From Fundidesulfovibrio putealis DSM 16056 (GTDB lineage Bacteria; Desulfobacterota; Desulfovibrionia; Desulfovibrionales; Desulfovibrionaceae): a DNA stretch of 64,000 nucleotides. The stretch is from NCBI RefSeq assembly GCF_000429325.1, contig NZ_AUBQ01000013.1, positions 217,846-281,845 on the forward strand, in the 5' to 3' direction. Under the pieces are notes generated by a model, which searched no databases, was not told the origin of the DNA, and saw only the letters and a program-made list of their open reading frames with translations. Shown in pieces: positions 21,906-31,131 of this stretch; position 1 is the first letter of the stretch; each line of letters starts with the position of its first letter. Made by a program: the position numbers and the translations under genes.

Positions 21906-21914
21906 GAGCCAACG

Positions 21915-21959
21915 TAAAAGAGGCAGGCAGGAACGGTCGCACCGTCCCTGCCTGCCTCT
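21915..21959 (-). terminator. Rho-independent terminator of the ferredoxin-like gene
   Basis: Nineteen-base arms (21919-21937 with 21941-21959) with one mismatch, followed on the minus strand by TTTTA. It lies 25 bases past the stop of the gene at 21984. Confidence 0.85.
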
Positions 21960-21983
21960 GCACATTTGTGTAGCGCTCGCCGC

Positions 21984-22811
21984 TTAGCGCATCATGCCCA
22001 GCTGATCGGCGGGAACGGCCTTCCCCATGCGGGTGACCACCAGGTCCTCCACGGGGATGTTGGTCCCGGCCAGCTCCGCCGCCTGGTGCACCAGGGCGGA
22101 AAGGCCCGTGCAGCAGGGCACTTCCATGCGCAGGATCTGAACCTTCTTGATGCCGGAGTGGGTGAACATCTGCACCAGCTTTTGCAGGTACGGCTGGGGG
22201 TCGTCGAACTTCGGGCAGGCGATCATGACCACCTTCCCGGCCAGACGCTGGTTGAAATCGGGCAGGGCCACGGGGGCGCAATCCGCCGCGATGACCACTT
22301 CCGCGCCGCGCAGGAAGGGGGCTTCCGCCGGGACGAGGCGCAGCTTCACGGGCCAGTGGCCGAGGTTCGAGGCCTGGGCCTGGGTGGCCGAAGCGGGGGC
22401 AGCCTGAGGGGCAGCCGGGGCGCGGTTCAGGGTCATCATGTTGGAGCCGGGGCAGCCGCAACCCAAAGTCTGGGGGGCCTGGGGAGCCGTAGCGGCGGGG
22501 CGCTCCAAGGTCATGGCCGCGGAACCGGGGCAGCCGCCGTGGGCCTTCTTGGGCTGGGGGGCCTTCATGGCTTCCAGTTCGTGGTGCACGGCTTCCTCGT
22601 CGAACTCGTCAGCCACGCGCTCGATGATCTTGAGCGCGCCCATGGGGCAGTGGCCCAGGCACGCGCCAAGCCCGTCGCAAAGCTTGTCGGCCTTCAGCTT
22701 GGCCTTGCCGTCGATGATGCTGATGGCGCCCTCGGCGCAGTTGGGCAGGCATTCGCCGCAGCCGTTGCACAGTTCTTCGTCTATCTCTACGATCTTGCGT
22801 GTCGCTTTCAT
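21984..22811 (-). CDS. Ferredoxin-domain protein with C-terminal CoB/CoM-reductase-like domain
   Basis: 275 residues. The N terminus has two 4Fe-4S motifs, CNGCGECLPNC and CDGLGACLGHCPMGA. A middle linker carries two repeated CPGS segments (GGCPGSAAMTLER and GCGCPGSNMMTLNR). The C-terminal domain contains DCAPVALPDF, ACPKFDDP and VPCCTGL, a Cys-rich pattern also found in iron-sulfur proteins of anaerobes annotated as 4Fe-4S ferredoxins. It is soluble and likely an electron-transfer or assembly protein. Start 22811 follows GGAGGACACAAGA. It is downstream of the TSUP gene on the same strand, with a 92-base gap, and ends at its own terminator. Confidence 0.88.
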   Translation of the reverse strand: MKATRKIVEIDEELCNGCGECLPNCAEGAISIIDGKAKLKADKLCDGLGACLGHCPMGALKIIERVADEFDEEAVHHELEAMKAPQPKKAHGGCPGSAAMTLERPAATAPQAPQTLGCGCPGSNMMTLNRAPAAPQAAPASATQAQASNLGHWPVKLRLVPAEAPFLRGAEVVIAADCAPVALPDFNQRLAGKVVMIACPKFDDPQPYLQKLVQMFTHSGIKKVQILRMEVPCCTGLSALVHQAAELAGTNIPVEDLVVTRMGKAVPADQLGMMR

Positions 22812-22903
22812 TCTTGTGTCCTCCGCTCGTTGGTGAGCAGACAATATGCCCGCCTCGCGCGGCGGCCTGTGACGTGCGTCACATGAAGAAAAAAAACTGA
22901 AAA

Positions 22904-23749
22904 TTAATTCCACCAGCCAAGCGCCAGCAGCACAATGCGCACCCCGAGCACGGCCAGGCCCACCGCCAGCAGCCGCACGATGGCCATGCCCCCGACGCGC
23001 TCGGACAGCCTGGCCCCGATCTGCGCCCCGGCCACCACGCCAATGGCCAGCGCGGCTGTGCGGTGCGCCCCGGTGGCGAAGCTGCCGGACAACACGTGGG
23101 TGAGCGTGCCGGTGAAGGCCATGAACGCCAGGATGAGGTGCGAGGTGGCCGTGGCCACGTGCACCGGAAAATGCAGCAGATACACCAGCAGCGGCACATG
23201 GATGATGCCGCCGCCGATGCCCAGAAAGCTGGACACGTAGCCAACCACAAGCGACAGGCCGACTCCGAGCGCCGGGTTGAAGGTGTAGGTGAAGGTCTGC
23301 CCGTGGGCGTCGGTGAGGCAGCGGGTGACGCCGCCCGCCGGGGGTCGACCGTCTGGGGAGTTCGGGGAGTTTGGCCCGGCCTTCCTGAAGGCCAGGAACA
23401 CGGCCAGGGCCAGGACGGCCCCGCCGAACACGAAATCGAAGGTCTGCCGTGGCACGGCCTGGGTATTCAACGCCCCGAGCACGGCTCCGGGCAGGGTGGC
23501 CGCAGAGAAGAGCAGCGCGGAGCGGTAGTCGATGCGTCTGGCCAGGGCGTAGGCCTCGGAGCCTGACAGGGCGTTGAAGAACACCACGGCCAGGGAGATG
23601 GCGGTCAGGGTGGCGGCGGAGTCGTTCGGGTAGAGCATGATGAGCAGCGGCATGAGCACGAAGCCCCCGCCCGCGCCGATGAGCGTGCCGAAGACGCCCG
23701 CGCCGAGCCCAAGGGCCATGAGCCCGAGATATTCGACCGGTGTGTGCAC
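22904..23749 (-). CDS. TauE/SafE (TSUP) family permease
   Basis: 281 residues, about eight membrane segments, with the paired TSUP signatures GTLIGAGGGFVLMPLL near the N terminus and SFLGIGGGIIHVPLL in the second half. It is a smaller, more typical TSUP protein than the one at 17710. Substrates in the family are organosulfonates or sulfite; none can be assigned here. I place the start at GTG 23749 because GGGAGG precedes it by six bases; an ATG at 23782 would overlap the previous gene. It is downstream of the diguanylate cyclase and upstream of the ferredoxin-like gene on the same strand. Confidence 0.9.
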   Translation of the reverse strand: MHTPVEYLGLMALGLGAGVFGTLIGAGGGFVLMPLLIMLYPNDSAATLTAISLAVVFFNALSGSEAYALARRIDYRSALLFSAATLPGAVLGALNTQAVPRQTFDFVFGGAVLALAVFLAFRKAGPNSPNSPDGRPPAGGVTRCLTDAHGQTFTYTFNPALGVGLSLVVGYVSSFLGIGGGIIHVPLLVYLLHFPVHVATATSHLILAFMAFTGTLTHVLSGSFATGAHRTAALAIGVVAGAQIGARLSERVGGMAIVRLLAVGLAVLGVRIVLLALGWWN

Positions 23750-23771
23750 GTGCGGCCTCCCGAGGTGCTCG

Positions 23772-25019
23772 TCAGCCCACAACGACGCGGTTTCGACCCT
23801 GCTCCTTGGCTTGGTAGAGCAGGTCGTCCCCGGCCTTGATGAGCTCCTCGAAGCTTCCGGCGGCTTTGGTGTATACCCCGATGCTCACCGAACAGGGGAT
23901 CTCCCGCCCGTCGTAGACAGCGGGCCGGTTCGCCACGTCCCTCCGGAAAGTATCAAACACATCCAGGGCATTTTCCGCGTTCATGTTCACGGTGACGACG
24001 CAGAACTCCTCGCCGCCCATGCGCGCCACCACGTCGCTTTCCCGGAAACGCCCGGCGAGAAGGGTCGAAAAGTGCTTGAGCACCGCGTCACCGGCTTCGT
24101 GGCCGTAGGTGTCGTTGACCCTCTTGAAGTGGTCGAGGTCCATGATGGCGGCGGTCAGATGCAGGCCGCCGCGCTCCTGGCTGGCGAAAAGCTTTCGGCC
24201 TGTCTCGAACAGGTACTTGCGGTTGCCAAGGCCCGTGAGGAAATCGAGGTTGGCCATGTTGGTGATGTCCTCGATCATGTTCATCATGTCGATGTTCTGT
24301 CCGATGCGGCAGTAGAACTCCTCGGTCTGGAAGGGCTTGGTGATGAAGTCGTTGGCTCCGGCCTTGAGAAAGCCCACCGTGGTGGAGGACTCGTCCAGGG
24401 AGGACACACCTATGACCACCGTGCGCTGCATCGTCTCCATCTTGCGGATTGCCTTGGTCAAAGCCACGCCGTCCATGCCGGGCATGGTGCAGTCGGTGAA
24501 GATCAGCCGGATGGATGGGTCGGCATCCAGAATGCCCAGCGCATGGGGACCGTCTCCGGCCTCGTACACCTGGTAGGCGTGCGCCCGCAGCAGACTCACG
24601 ACCTGGGCGCGCATGGCCCTGGAATCGTCCACCACCAGAGCCCTGAGGCCCCGGTTTCGCAGCAGTCGCTTCAGCAGGCGCGATACGTAGTCGAGGTTGT
24701 GCATGCCTTCCTTGAGCACGTAGTCCACGATCCGCTTGGACCAGATGTGCTCGCGCAACTCCCTGGACAGCTCGCCGGTGAAGACCACGGACGGCACCTC
24801 GCGGGACAAGGCCAGATCGACCACCTCGCCATTGGGGGCGTCGGGGAGATTCAGGTCCAGAAGCGCAGCCGCAAACGGCTCCGCAGCGGCTTCCAGGACA
24901 CTTTGGCATTGCGCGTAGGATTTGGCCCAGACGCAGTCACAGCCGGTTTCGCGCTCGACCATTCGCTTGAGTAGCGCCCCGAACGTCTTACTGTCGTCAA
25001 CGACCAGTATGGAACTCAT
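23772..25019 (-). CDS. Diguanylate cyclase with two receiver domains (PleD-like)
   Basis: 415 residues: receiver 1 (acceptor Asp in ALLDLNLPDAP), receiver 2 (acceptor Asp in IFTDCTMPGMDG and Lys in FITKPFQTEE), then a GGDEF domain with active-site MGGEEF and an inhibitory RxxD site (RESD) five residues before it, so feedback inhibition by c-di-GMP is expected. This REC-REC-GGDEF order is that of PleD. The start at 25019 (MSSILVVDDSK) follows AAGGAA; the longer frame to 25127 has no ribosome site. No cognate kinase is adjacent. Confidence 0.94.
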   Translation of the reverse strand: MSSILVVDDSKTFGALLKRMVERETGCDCVWAKSYAQCQSVLEAAAEPFAAALLDLNLPDAPNGEVVDLALSREVPSVVFTGELSRELREHIWSKRIVDYVLKEGMHNLDYVSRLLKRLLRNRGLRALVVDDSRAMRAQVVSLLRAHAYQVYEAGDGPHALGILDADPSIRLIFTDCTMPGMDGVALTKAIRKMETMQRTVVIGVSSLDESSTTVGFLKAGANDFITKPFQTEEFYCRIGQNIDMMNMIEDITNMANLDFLTGLGNRKYLFETGRKLFASQERGGLHLTAAIMDLDHFKRVNDTYGHEAGDAVLKHFSTLLAGRFRESDVVARMGGEEFCVVTVNMNAENALDVFDTFRRDVANRPAVYDGREIPCSVSIGVYTKAAGSFEELIKAGDDLLYQAKEQGRNRVVVG

Positions 25020-25114
25020 TGCGTGGATTCCTTGGATGACGGTTGCGAACTCGCCCAATTGCGCCTGCTTACTCATGGCGGGTGGGATGTGTTGCGAAGC
25101 ATACCATTGCGCGC

Positions 25115-25152
25115 AAAAAAAGGACACTGCCCCGTGATGCGGACAGTGCCCT
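25115..25152 (-). terminator. Rho-independent terminator of the lut operon
   Basis: Minus-strand hairpin (25141-25151 pairing with 25122-25133, two G-T pairs) followed by seven T residues at 25115-25121. It lies ten bases past the lutC stop. Confidence 0.8.
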
Positions 25153-25161
25153 TATTGCGGT

Positions 25162-25821
25162 CTAGGTCAGGATCAGCGCGATCAGTTCCTTGGGGCCGTG
25201 CACCCCGAAGGTCAGGGTCAGTTCGATGTCGGCGGTCTTGGACGGCCCGGAGATCAGCACAAGGTTGGCGGGCATGGCCTCGGCCAGCTTGAGGTCGCGG
25301 ATGGCCCCGGCGAAGCTCGCGGCGATGTCGCGGGCGCGCAGCACCACGAAGTGCACCGGCGGCACCAGGGACAGCAGGCGCGGCTCGCCTGCGTCCGGTG
25401 TCAGGAGCAGCGCCCCGGTCTCGGCGATGCCCGCCCTGGCCGTGGTGATGGAGGCCTCCACGCCGAACAGGGCGTCCTTGAACTGGTCCACGTCCTCGTA
25501 ATAGGGCGTGAGCGCGGGCATGCCGGGCTTCTTGCAGATTCCCGGCAGGTCCTTCGCGAACCAGGCTCCAGTGCCGTGGGCCAGGGTGGCGGGCTTGCGC
25601 GCGGCCAGAAGCTCGGCCAGCTTGGCCTTCCACTGCTTCTCGGGCGTGACGTGCACCTCGGTGCGCACGGCTTGCAGGCGCTTGGCCAGGAGCTCCAGGC
25701 GTTTAGGCGCGTCCAACTCCGGCGCGTCCCAGATGTCGGCGGGAGCGGGCACGGGCGCGGGGGTGCGGCAGGCGGCCGCCAGCCGCGTAAGAATCGCCTC
25801 GCGGGCGGGTGTGCTACTCAT
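25162..25821 (-). CDS. lutC: LUD domain protein, LutC/LldG of lactate oxidation
   Basis: 219-residue LUD-domain protein, third subunit of the non-flavin L-lactate dehydrogenase complex LutABC (LldEFG). The domain occupies the C-terminal two-thirds: AGIAETGALLL, SLVPPVHFVVLRARDI and LISGPSKTADIELTLTFGVHGP, split for brevity as LISGPSKTADIE and FGVHGPKEL; GPSKTADIE is the family hallmark. Its start overlaps the end of lutB by eight bases, showing translational coupling. Lactate is the preferred electron donor of many sulfate reducers, and electrons from this complex would feed the membrane quinone or periplasmic chain. Confidence 0.94.
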   Translation of the reverse strand: MSSTPAREAILTRLAAACRTPAPVPAPADIWDAPELDAPKRLELLAKRLQAVRTEVHVTPEKQWKAKLAELLAARKPATLAHGTGAWFAKDLPGICKKPGMPALTPYYEDVDQFKDALFGVEASITTARAGIAETGALLLTPDAGEPRLLSLVPPVHFVVLRARDIAASFAGAIRDLKLAEAMPANLVLISGPSKTADIELTLTFGVHGPKELIALILT

Positions 25822-27241
25822 GGCGGATGCCCTCCTCGCGCACGCGCTGGCGCAGGCTTTTGGGCGCGACCCTGGGGGCGGTGCGCGCGGCGGTCCAAGT
25901 CTTCAGGGGGCCGACCTCTGGGAGCTTGTCGCCCATGAGGGCGGCGGCCCGCAGCAGATACTCGCGCAGGCGCGGGTGCGTCTCGGTGTAGGCCCAGGCC
26001 GTCCAGGCCAGACGCTCAACCAGCGAGCGCTTGGCCCCGGCTCCACGCACGCAGCCCTCGCCGGGCGCGGCCTGGCCTTCGGCCCGGATGCGCCGCAGGT
26101 GCCCGGCCAAGGGGATCTTCACCGGGCAGACCTCCTCGCAGGCTCCGCACAGGCTGGACGCCCCGGCCAGATCGCCCTTGTTGTCGATGCCCTCCAGCTG
26201 CGGGGTGATCACCGCGCCGATGGGGCCGGGATACACCGAGCCGTAGGCGTGGCCGCCCACGCGCACGTACACCGGGCAGTTGTTCAGGCAGGCGCCGCAG
26301 CGCAGGCAGCGCAGCGCTCCGGAGAGCTCCGGGTCCGCGAACATGGTGGAGCGCCCGTTGTCCAGGATCACCAGATGCACTTCGCGCGGCCCGTCCAACT
26401 CGCCCTCGGCGCGGGGAGAGGTGATCGCGTTGACGTAGGTGGACAGAAGCTGCCCCGTGGCCGAGCCCGTGAGCAGGCGCATGAGCGGCGGCAGGTCGTC
26501 AAGCTTCTCAACCACCTTCTCCAGGCCCATCAGCGCGATGTGCACCGGCGGCACGTGGGTGCACATGCGGCCGTTGCCCTCGTTCTCCACCAGCACCAGG
26601 GTGCCGGTCTCGGCGATGGCGAAGTTCACGCCGGAGAGCCCGGCCTTGGCAGTGCGGAACTTCTCGCGCAGGGTGGTCCGGGCGATGGCGTTCAGCTCCT
26701 CCACGTTCTCGGTGTAGGGCGCGCCGGGCACACAGCGGTGGAATATCTCTGCCACCTGGAGCTTGTTCTTGTGCAGGGCCGGGGCCGTGATGTGCGAGGG
26801 CGGCTCAACGGCCAGCTGGATGATGAACTCGCCCAGGTCGGTCTCCACGGGCTCCACCCCGTTCTGCTCCAGAAACCTGTTGAGCCCCATCTCCTCCGAG
26901 ACCATGGACTTGCCCTTGACCACCATGTCCGCCCCGCATTCGCGCAGGATGGAGAGCACGATGCGGTTGGCCTGTTCGGTGGTCTCGGCCCAGTGCACCC
27001 GGATGCCGTTTTTTTCGCAGTTGGCCTCAAGCTGGGTGAGCAGCTCCGGCAGCCTGGAGAGCACACGCGCCTTCAGAGCCTTGCCCGTGGCCCGCAGGCT
27101 GGCGAGCTCTTCTGCATCATTGAACAGGGCCAGGCGTTTGCCGCGCAGCCCGTCCAGCGCGCCCCGGAAGTTGCCCCCGATCTGGGGATCGGCCAGGGCT
27201 TTCTGCAGGGCGGCGGTGAAGTCGAAGGAATCACTTTTCAT
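25814..27241 (-). CDS. lutB: Iron-sulfur LUD protein, LutB/LldF
   Basis: 475 residues combining an N-terminal LUD domain (GETGTLVLVENEGNGR region, seen as AETGTLVLVENEGN) with a C-terminal ferredoxin domain: CLRCGACLNNCPVY and CGACEEVCPVKIP give two 4Fe-4S clusters, followed by a helical tail. It is the central subunit of the LutABC lactate dehydrogenase. The frame overlaps lutA by 11 bases and lutC by eight. A VSEEMGLNRFLE segment is typical of LutB, supporting the name over related quinate or glycolate proteins. Confidence 0.95.
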   Translation of the reverse strand: MKSDSFDFTAALQKALADPQIGGNFRGALDGLRGKRLALFNDAEELASLRATGKALKARVLSRLPELLTQLEANCEKNGIRVHWAETTEQANRIVLSILRECGADMVVKGKSMVSEEMGLNRFLEQNGVEPVETDLGEFIIQLAVEPPSHITAPALHKNKLQVAEIFHRCVPGAPYTENVEELNAIARTTLREKFRTAKAGLSGVNFAIAETGTLVLVENEGNGRMCTHVPPVHIALMGLEKVVEKLDDLPPLMRLLTGSATGQLLSTYVNAITSPRAEGELDGPREVHLVILDNGRSTMFADPELSGALRCLRCGACLNNCPVYVRVGGHAYGSVYPGPIGAVITPQLEGIDNKGDLAGASSLCGACEEVCPVKIPLAGHLRRIRAEGQAAPGEGCVRGAGAKRSLVERLAWTAWAYTETHPRLREYLLRAAALMGDKLPEVGPLKTWTAARTAPRVAPKSLRQRVREEGIRHE

Positions 27242-27980
27242 TGATGCGCCCCCAGATGAATTCGGCCAGGTGCATGCCTGTGATGTCGTAGCCCAGCTTC
27301 CGGGCTGTACCGGTGATGTTCATGAGGCAGCCGCAGTCGGCGGTGAGCACCACCTGCGCGCCGGTGGCCCGGATGTCCTCCACCTTGTCGCGCGCCATGG
27401 CCGCCGAGACTTCCGGGCGCTTCACCGAGAAGGTGCCTCCGAAGCCGCAGCATTCGAACTCGCGGGAGAGCTCCACCAGTTCGACGTTGCAGAGTTTGCC
27501 CAGCAGGGCCTTGGCCGCCTGGGTGGAGCCGGTCTCGCGCAGGGCGTGGCAGGAGGAGTGCCAGGTGACGCGCACCGGCGGCCCCTTGTCCTCGAAGCGG
27601 GCGTCCAGGACGTTCACCAGGAAATCGAAGTACTCCACAACGCGCTCGGAAAAGGCGGCAACCTCGAAGTACTGCGGGTGGTCCGCGAAGAGGCGCGGAT
27701 AGTGGAACTTGAGCATGCCCGCGCAGGAGCCGGACGGGACGACAATTGGCCCCTCCCCGCGAAAGGCCCGCACCTGCTGCATGGCCACGGTCCTGGCCTG
27801 TTCGGGGAAGCCGGAGTTGTAGGCGGGCTGGCCGCAGCAGCCCTGCTCCAGCGGATAGACCACGGAGCACCCCAGGTGATCGAGGATACGCATGGCCGCC
27901 ATCCCGGCGTCCGGGAAGACGGCGTCAGCCAGACAGGTGCCGAAGAAGCGCACGGGTCCGGAAAGTGCCGGATGATTCAT
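27231..27980 (-). CDS. lutA: Cysteine-rich (CCG) Fe-S oxidoreductase, LutA/LldE
   Basis: 249 residues with two CCG-domain motifs, LEQGCCGQPAYNSG and FECCGFGGTFSVK, the non-cubane cluster ligands also found in heterodisulfide reductase HdrB and glycolate oxidase GlcF. An ADCGCLMN motif precedes the C terminus. It is the first gene of lutABC and its start at 27980 (MNHPALSG) faces the divergent sensor kinase at 28143, which may regulate it. The upstream ribosome site is weak. No lactate permease (lctP) is present in the window. Confidence 0.94.
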   Translation of the reverse strand: MNHPALSGPVRFFGTCLADAVFPDAGMAAMRILDHLGCSVVYPLEQGCCGQPAYNSGFPEQARTVAMQQVRAFRGEGPIVVPSGSCAGMLKFHYPRLFADHPQYFEVAAFSERVVEYFDFLVNVLDARFEDKGPPVRVTWHSSCHALRETGSTQAAKALLGKLCNVELVELSREFECCGFGGTFSVKRPEVSAAMARDKVEDIRATGAQVVLTADCGCLMNITGTARKLGYDITGMHLAEFIWGRINEK

Positions 27981-28142
27981 GATTGGCTCGCTTTTCAGGT
28001 TCACTTCAGGCGGCAAATGTAGCCCAAGCGCTGGCCGCAGGCAACAAAGCCGGGCCAGCCACTTGCCCGTTGCTTCACTTACGAGTAGACGATATTCAGG
28101 CGCGTTTTTGCTGTGGCCATACGCGCCCTGAGGCCCCCCGAC

Positions 28143-30875
28143 ATGAACGCTCAAAAGACGCTCGGCGTGCTCCGCCGGTGTAATTTCGCCAGGTACGCCC
28201 TGGCTTTTGTGCTGATATGTACGGTGCAGGCATTCGCAACAGCGTCCCCCCCTGCCTGGGCCGATCACCGGGTCCTGCTGTTGCACTCCTACCATCAGGA
28301 CCTGGAGTGGAGCGAAGGCATCCAGAGCGGCGTTTTCGATGCCCTGAACCAAAGCGACAACCCCGTCGAGCTGGTCACGGAACACCTGGATGCGGCCCGC
28401 CTGGGGCTCGCCGGACTACGCGACCGGTTCGACCCCCTGTTCCTGGCCATGCTCAAGACCAAACTCGCGGCCATGCCCGTGGACGTGGTGATCGTGGCGG
28501 ACAACCCCGCCCTGGACTTCTTCCTGGCGCACCGGGAGGATCTGGCTCCAGGGGTTCCCCTCGTGTTCTGCGGCGTCAACAATTACCAGCCCGAGATGAC
28601 GGCAGGACAGGCGCTCGTCACGGGCGTGGTCGAGGCCCCGTCTTTTGCCGAGACCCTGGAAACGGGCATGCGCCTGTATCCCTTGGCCACAAAGCTCCTG
28701 GTGCTCGGCGAGGACAACGTCACGTTCCGCTCCAACCGGGCGCTTCTGGAAAAGGCCTTGGCGCGATTGCCTTCTCCCCCCGAGGTCCAATACTTCATCA
28801 GCACCCGAATCGAGGACATCGAGGCCCGCGTGGCGCAGCTCGGCCCGGAGTGGCTGGTGTTGCCCATGGTGCGCCCGGGCGACCACCACGGCCTTCTCCC
28901 CCTGCCCGAAGCCGCCGCGCGCATAAGCGCCGCAAGCCCCGTGCCCGTGCTGGCCGGATGGGATTTCTGGATGGGGCACGGCCCCCTGGGCGGCAAGGTG
29001 GTCTCCTCCACAGCGCAGGGACAGGCCGCAGGCAAGATTGCCCAGGACATCCTGGCCGGAAAGGACCCCGCCGCCATCCCGGTGATGACCGACAGCCCCA
29101 ACCGGTTCATCTTCGACCACAACGCGCTTATCCGTTTCAACGTGGATGCGTCGCAGCTTCCCCCCGGCAGCCGCGAGATCAACCACCCGTCCAGCTTTTA
29201 CGAGAATAATAGAATCCTGGTGTGGAGCTATCTTGGGTTCACCTTCCTGCTGCTGATCTGCCTTGTGGTGCTGGCGGTAAATATCATGCGACGCAGCAAC
29301 GCGGAGCGCCGCCTTCAGGGGCAGTTCAACATGGTCAACTCCTTGTTGGAAGCCATGCCAAACCCGCTGTTCCTGAAGGATGCCCACGGCGTCTACAAGG
29401 GATGCAACAAGGCCTTCGAGACCTTGCTGGGCCTGACCAGGAATGAAATTGTCGGGCGCACCGTCTTCGACCTGGCCAAGCCCGAGATAGCACGGACAGC
29501 CCATTCCATCGACATGGGGATCTTGGCGACAGGGATCGCAAAGGCCTGCGAACTGCCGCTCTTAACACGTTCCGGCGAACGCACCTTCCTGTTCAACAAG
29601 GCCCCGTACCTGGACGCCGACGGCAACACCAGCGGGCTGGTCACGGTGCTGACCGACCTTACCGAGCGCAAGCAGGCCGAAGCGGCCCTGCGCGAAAGCG
29701 AGGCCAAGTTTCGCAGGGTCTTGGGCGGAATGCTGGAAGGCTACGTCAACACAACCCAGGAGGGGGCCATCACCGAGTTCAACCCCGCCTACCGGGACAT
29801 GCTCGGATACTCCGACGAGGAACTGCGCCTGCTGACCTACCAGCAGTTGACTCCCTCCAAATGGCATGCGCAGGAGGCGCGGATCATCGATGATCTGGTC
29901 ATGAAGCGGGGCTACTCCGACTTCTACGAGAAGGAATACATCCGCAAGGACGGGAGCATCATCCCCGTGGAGCTGCGCACCTACCTGCTGCGCGACTCGC
30001 TCGGCAATCCCGTCGGGCTGTGGGCCTTCGTGCGCGACATCTCCGAGCGCAGGCACATGCAGGAGGCCATGGTCCAGAACGAGAAAATGATGAGCGTGGG
30101 CGGGTTGGCCGCAGGAATGGCCCACGAGATCAACAACCCCCTGAGCGGCATCCTGCAAAGCGCCCAGGTGATGAGCCTGCGCCTCAAGGACGACCTCCAC
30201 GCCAACCGGGTCCAGGCTGAGGCCGTCGGGTGCGACTTCGACGCCATGAGCAAGTACCTTGAGCGGCGCGGCGTGCTGGACATGCTGGCCGGCATACGGG
30301 AATCTGCGGCCAGGGCGGCGCGCATCGTGGCCAACATGCTCGATTTCAGTCGCCGGGGCGACGGGGAGAAGATGCCCTTCGACCTGAACGTGCTCCTGGA
30401 CGCGGCACTCGAACTGTGCGCCAGCGACTACGACCTGCAGAAAAATTACGATTTCCGCCACATCGCGCTGGAACGCGACTACGACACCAGCCTGCCCCCC
30501 GTGCCCTGCACGCCCACCCAGATAGAACAGGTGGTCATGAACATTCTGCGCAACGCCGCCCAGGCCATGGCAAAACGTGAACCGGGCGCTGCGCCCGCGC
30601 GTATCGCCCTGCGCACGCGACGCGACGGGGACATGGCCCGCATTGACATAGAGGACAACGGGCCTGGCATGAACGAAACCACACGCAAACGCATCTTCGA
30701 GCCCTTCTTCACCACCAAAAAGCCAGGCGACGGCACGGGGCTCGGGCTGTCGGTGTCCTACTACATCATCTCCAACAACCACGACGGCTCGCTGGAGGCG
30801 GAGTCTTCTCCGGGCCAGGGCACGCGCTTCGTCATCCGGTTGCCGTTGCAAGACTCGGGCGGGGGGACGACCTGA
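28143..30875 (+). CDS. Sensor histidine kinase with ABC-type binding-protein domain and PAS domains
   Basis: About 910 residues. A signal/anchor segment (YALAFVLICTVQAFATAS) is followed by a periplasmic ABC-substrate-binding-like domain (VLLLHSYHQDLEWSEGI, VDVVIVADNPALDFF), a second TM at about 355-377, two PAS domains (GVYKGCNKAFETLLG and ITEFNPAYRDMLGYS), then HisKA with H in MAHEINNPLSGI and an ATPase domain with DNGPGM and GTGLGLSVSYY. The start at 28143 is chosen; an ATG at 28113 lacks a ribosome site. It is divergent from lutABC, and binding of an organic acid with control of lactate genes is a reasonable but unproven guess. No response regulator is adjacent. Confidence 0.92.
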   Translation: MNAQKTLGVLRRCNFARYALAFVLICTVQAFATASPPAWADHRVLLLHSYHQDLEWSEGIQSGVFDALNQSDNPVELVTEHLDAARLGLAGLRDRFDPLFLAMLKTKLAAMPVDVVIVADNPALDFFLAHREDLAPGVPLVFCGVNNYQPEMTAGQALVTGVVEAPSFAETLETGMRLYPLATKLLVLGEDNVTFRSNRALLEKALARLPSPPEVQYFISTRIEDIEARVAQLGPEWLVLPMVRPGDHHGLLPLPEAAARISAASPVPVLAGWDFWMGHGPLGGKVVSSTAQGQAAGKIAQDILAGKDPAAIPVMTDSPNRFIFDHNALIRFNVDASQLPPGSREINHPSSFYENNRILVWSYLGFTFLLLICLVVLAVNIMRRSNAERRLQGQFNMVNSLLEAMPNPLFLKDAHGVYKGCNKAFETLLGLTRNEIVGRTVFDLAKPEIARTAHSIDMGILATGIAKACELPLLTRSGERTFLFNKAPYLDADGNTSGLVTVLTDLTERKQAEAALRESEAKFRRVLGGMLEGYVNTTQEGAITEFNPAYRDMLGYSDEELRLLTYQQLTPSKWHAQEARIIDDLVMKRGYSDFYEKEYIRKDGSIIPVELRTYLLRDSLGNPVGLWAFVRDISERRHMQEAMVQNEKMMSVGGLAAGMAHEINNPLSGILQSAQVMSLRLKDDLHANRVQAEAVGCDFDAMSKYLERRGVLDMLAGIRESAARAARIVANMLDFSRRGDGEKMPFDLNVLLDAALELCASDYDLQKNYDFRHIALERDYDTSLPPVPCTPTQIEQVVMNILRNAAQAMAKREPGAAPARIALRTRRDGDMARIDIEDNGPGMNETTRKRIFEPFFTTKKPGDGTGLGLSVSYYIISNNHDGSLEAESSPGQGTRFVIRLPLQDSGGGTT

Positions 30876-31045
30876 GGGCGCTGGGGGTTCGTGTGGCATC
30901 CGCCTGAAAAATGCGAGCTCATTTATACAACATTCGCAACTGATCTGCGTATAAATCCTCATAGCATCTACGCGATACGTTCGATTGCCACTGACATCGG
31001 CATGCCAACCACGCTTTGTTGCGAACTTGTGACACGGAGCGAGAG

Positions 31046-31075
31046 TTGACAAGCGGTCGCATTCACGAGTAAAGA
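31046..31075 (+). promoter_or_regulatory. Candidate sigma-70 promoter of the glycan island
   Basis: A perfect TTGACA at 31046-31051 and TAAAGA at 31070-31075 separated by 18 bases, about 60 bases before the glycosyltransferase start. A seven-base inverted repeat (TTTATAC and GTATAAA, about 30922-30955) lies further upstream and could be an operator. Confidence 0.4.
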
Positions 31076-31131
31076 GAATACTATTCTTACAAAATGCTTG
31101 CTCCACACCGCTCCAATCCCAAGTAGGCGCC

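Noticed and set aside
21601..22461. 286-residue minus-strand frame spanning the repeat region
   Set aside because: It crosses perfect palindromes and the end of the ferredoxin-like gene and has no coherent domain; it is read from repeat DNA.
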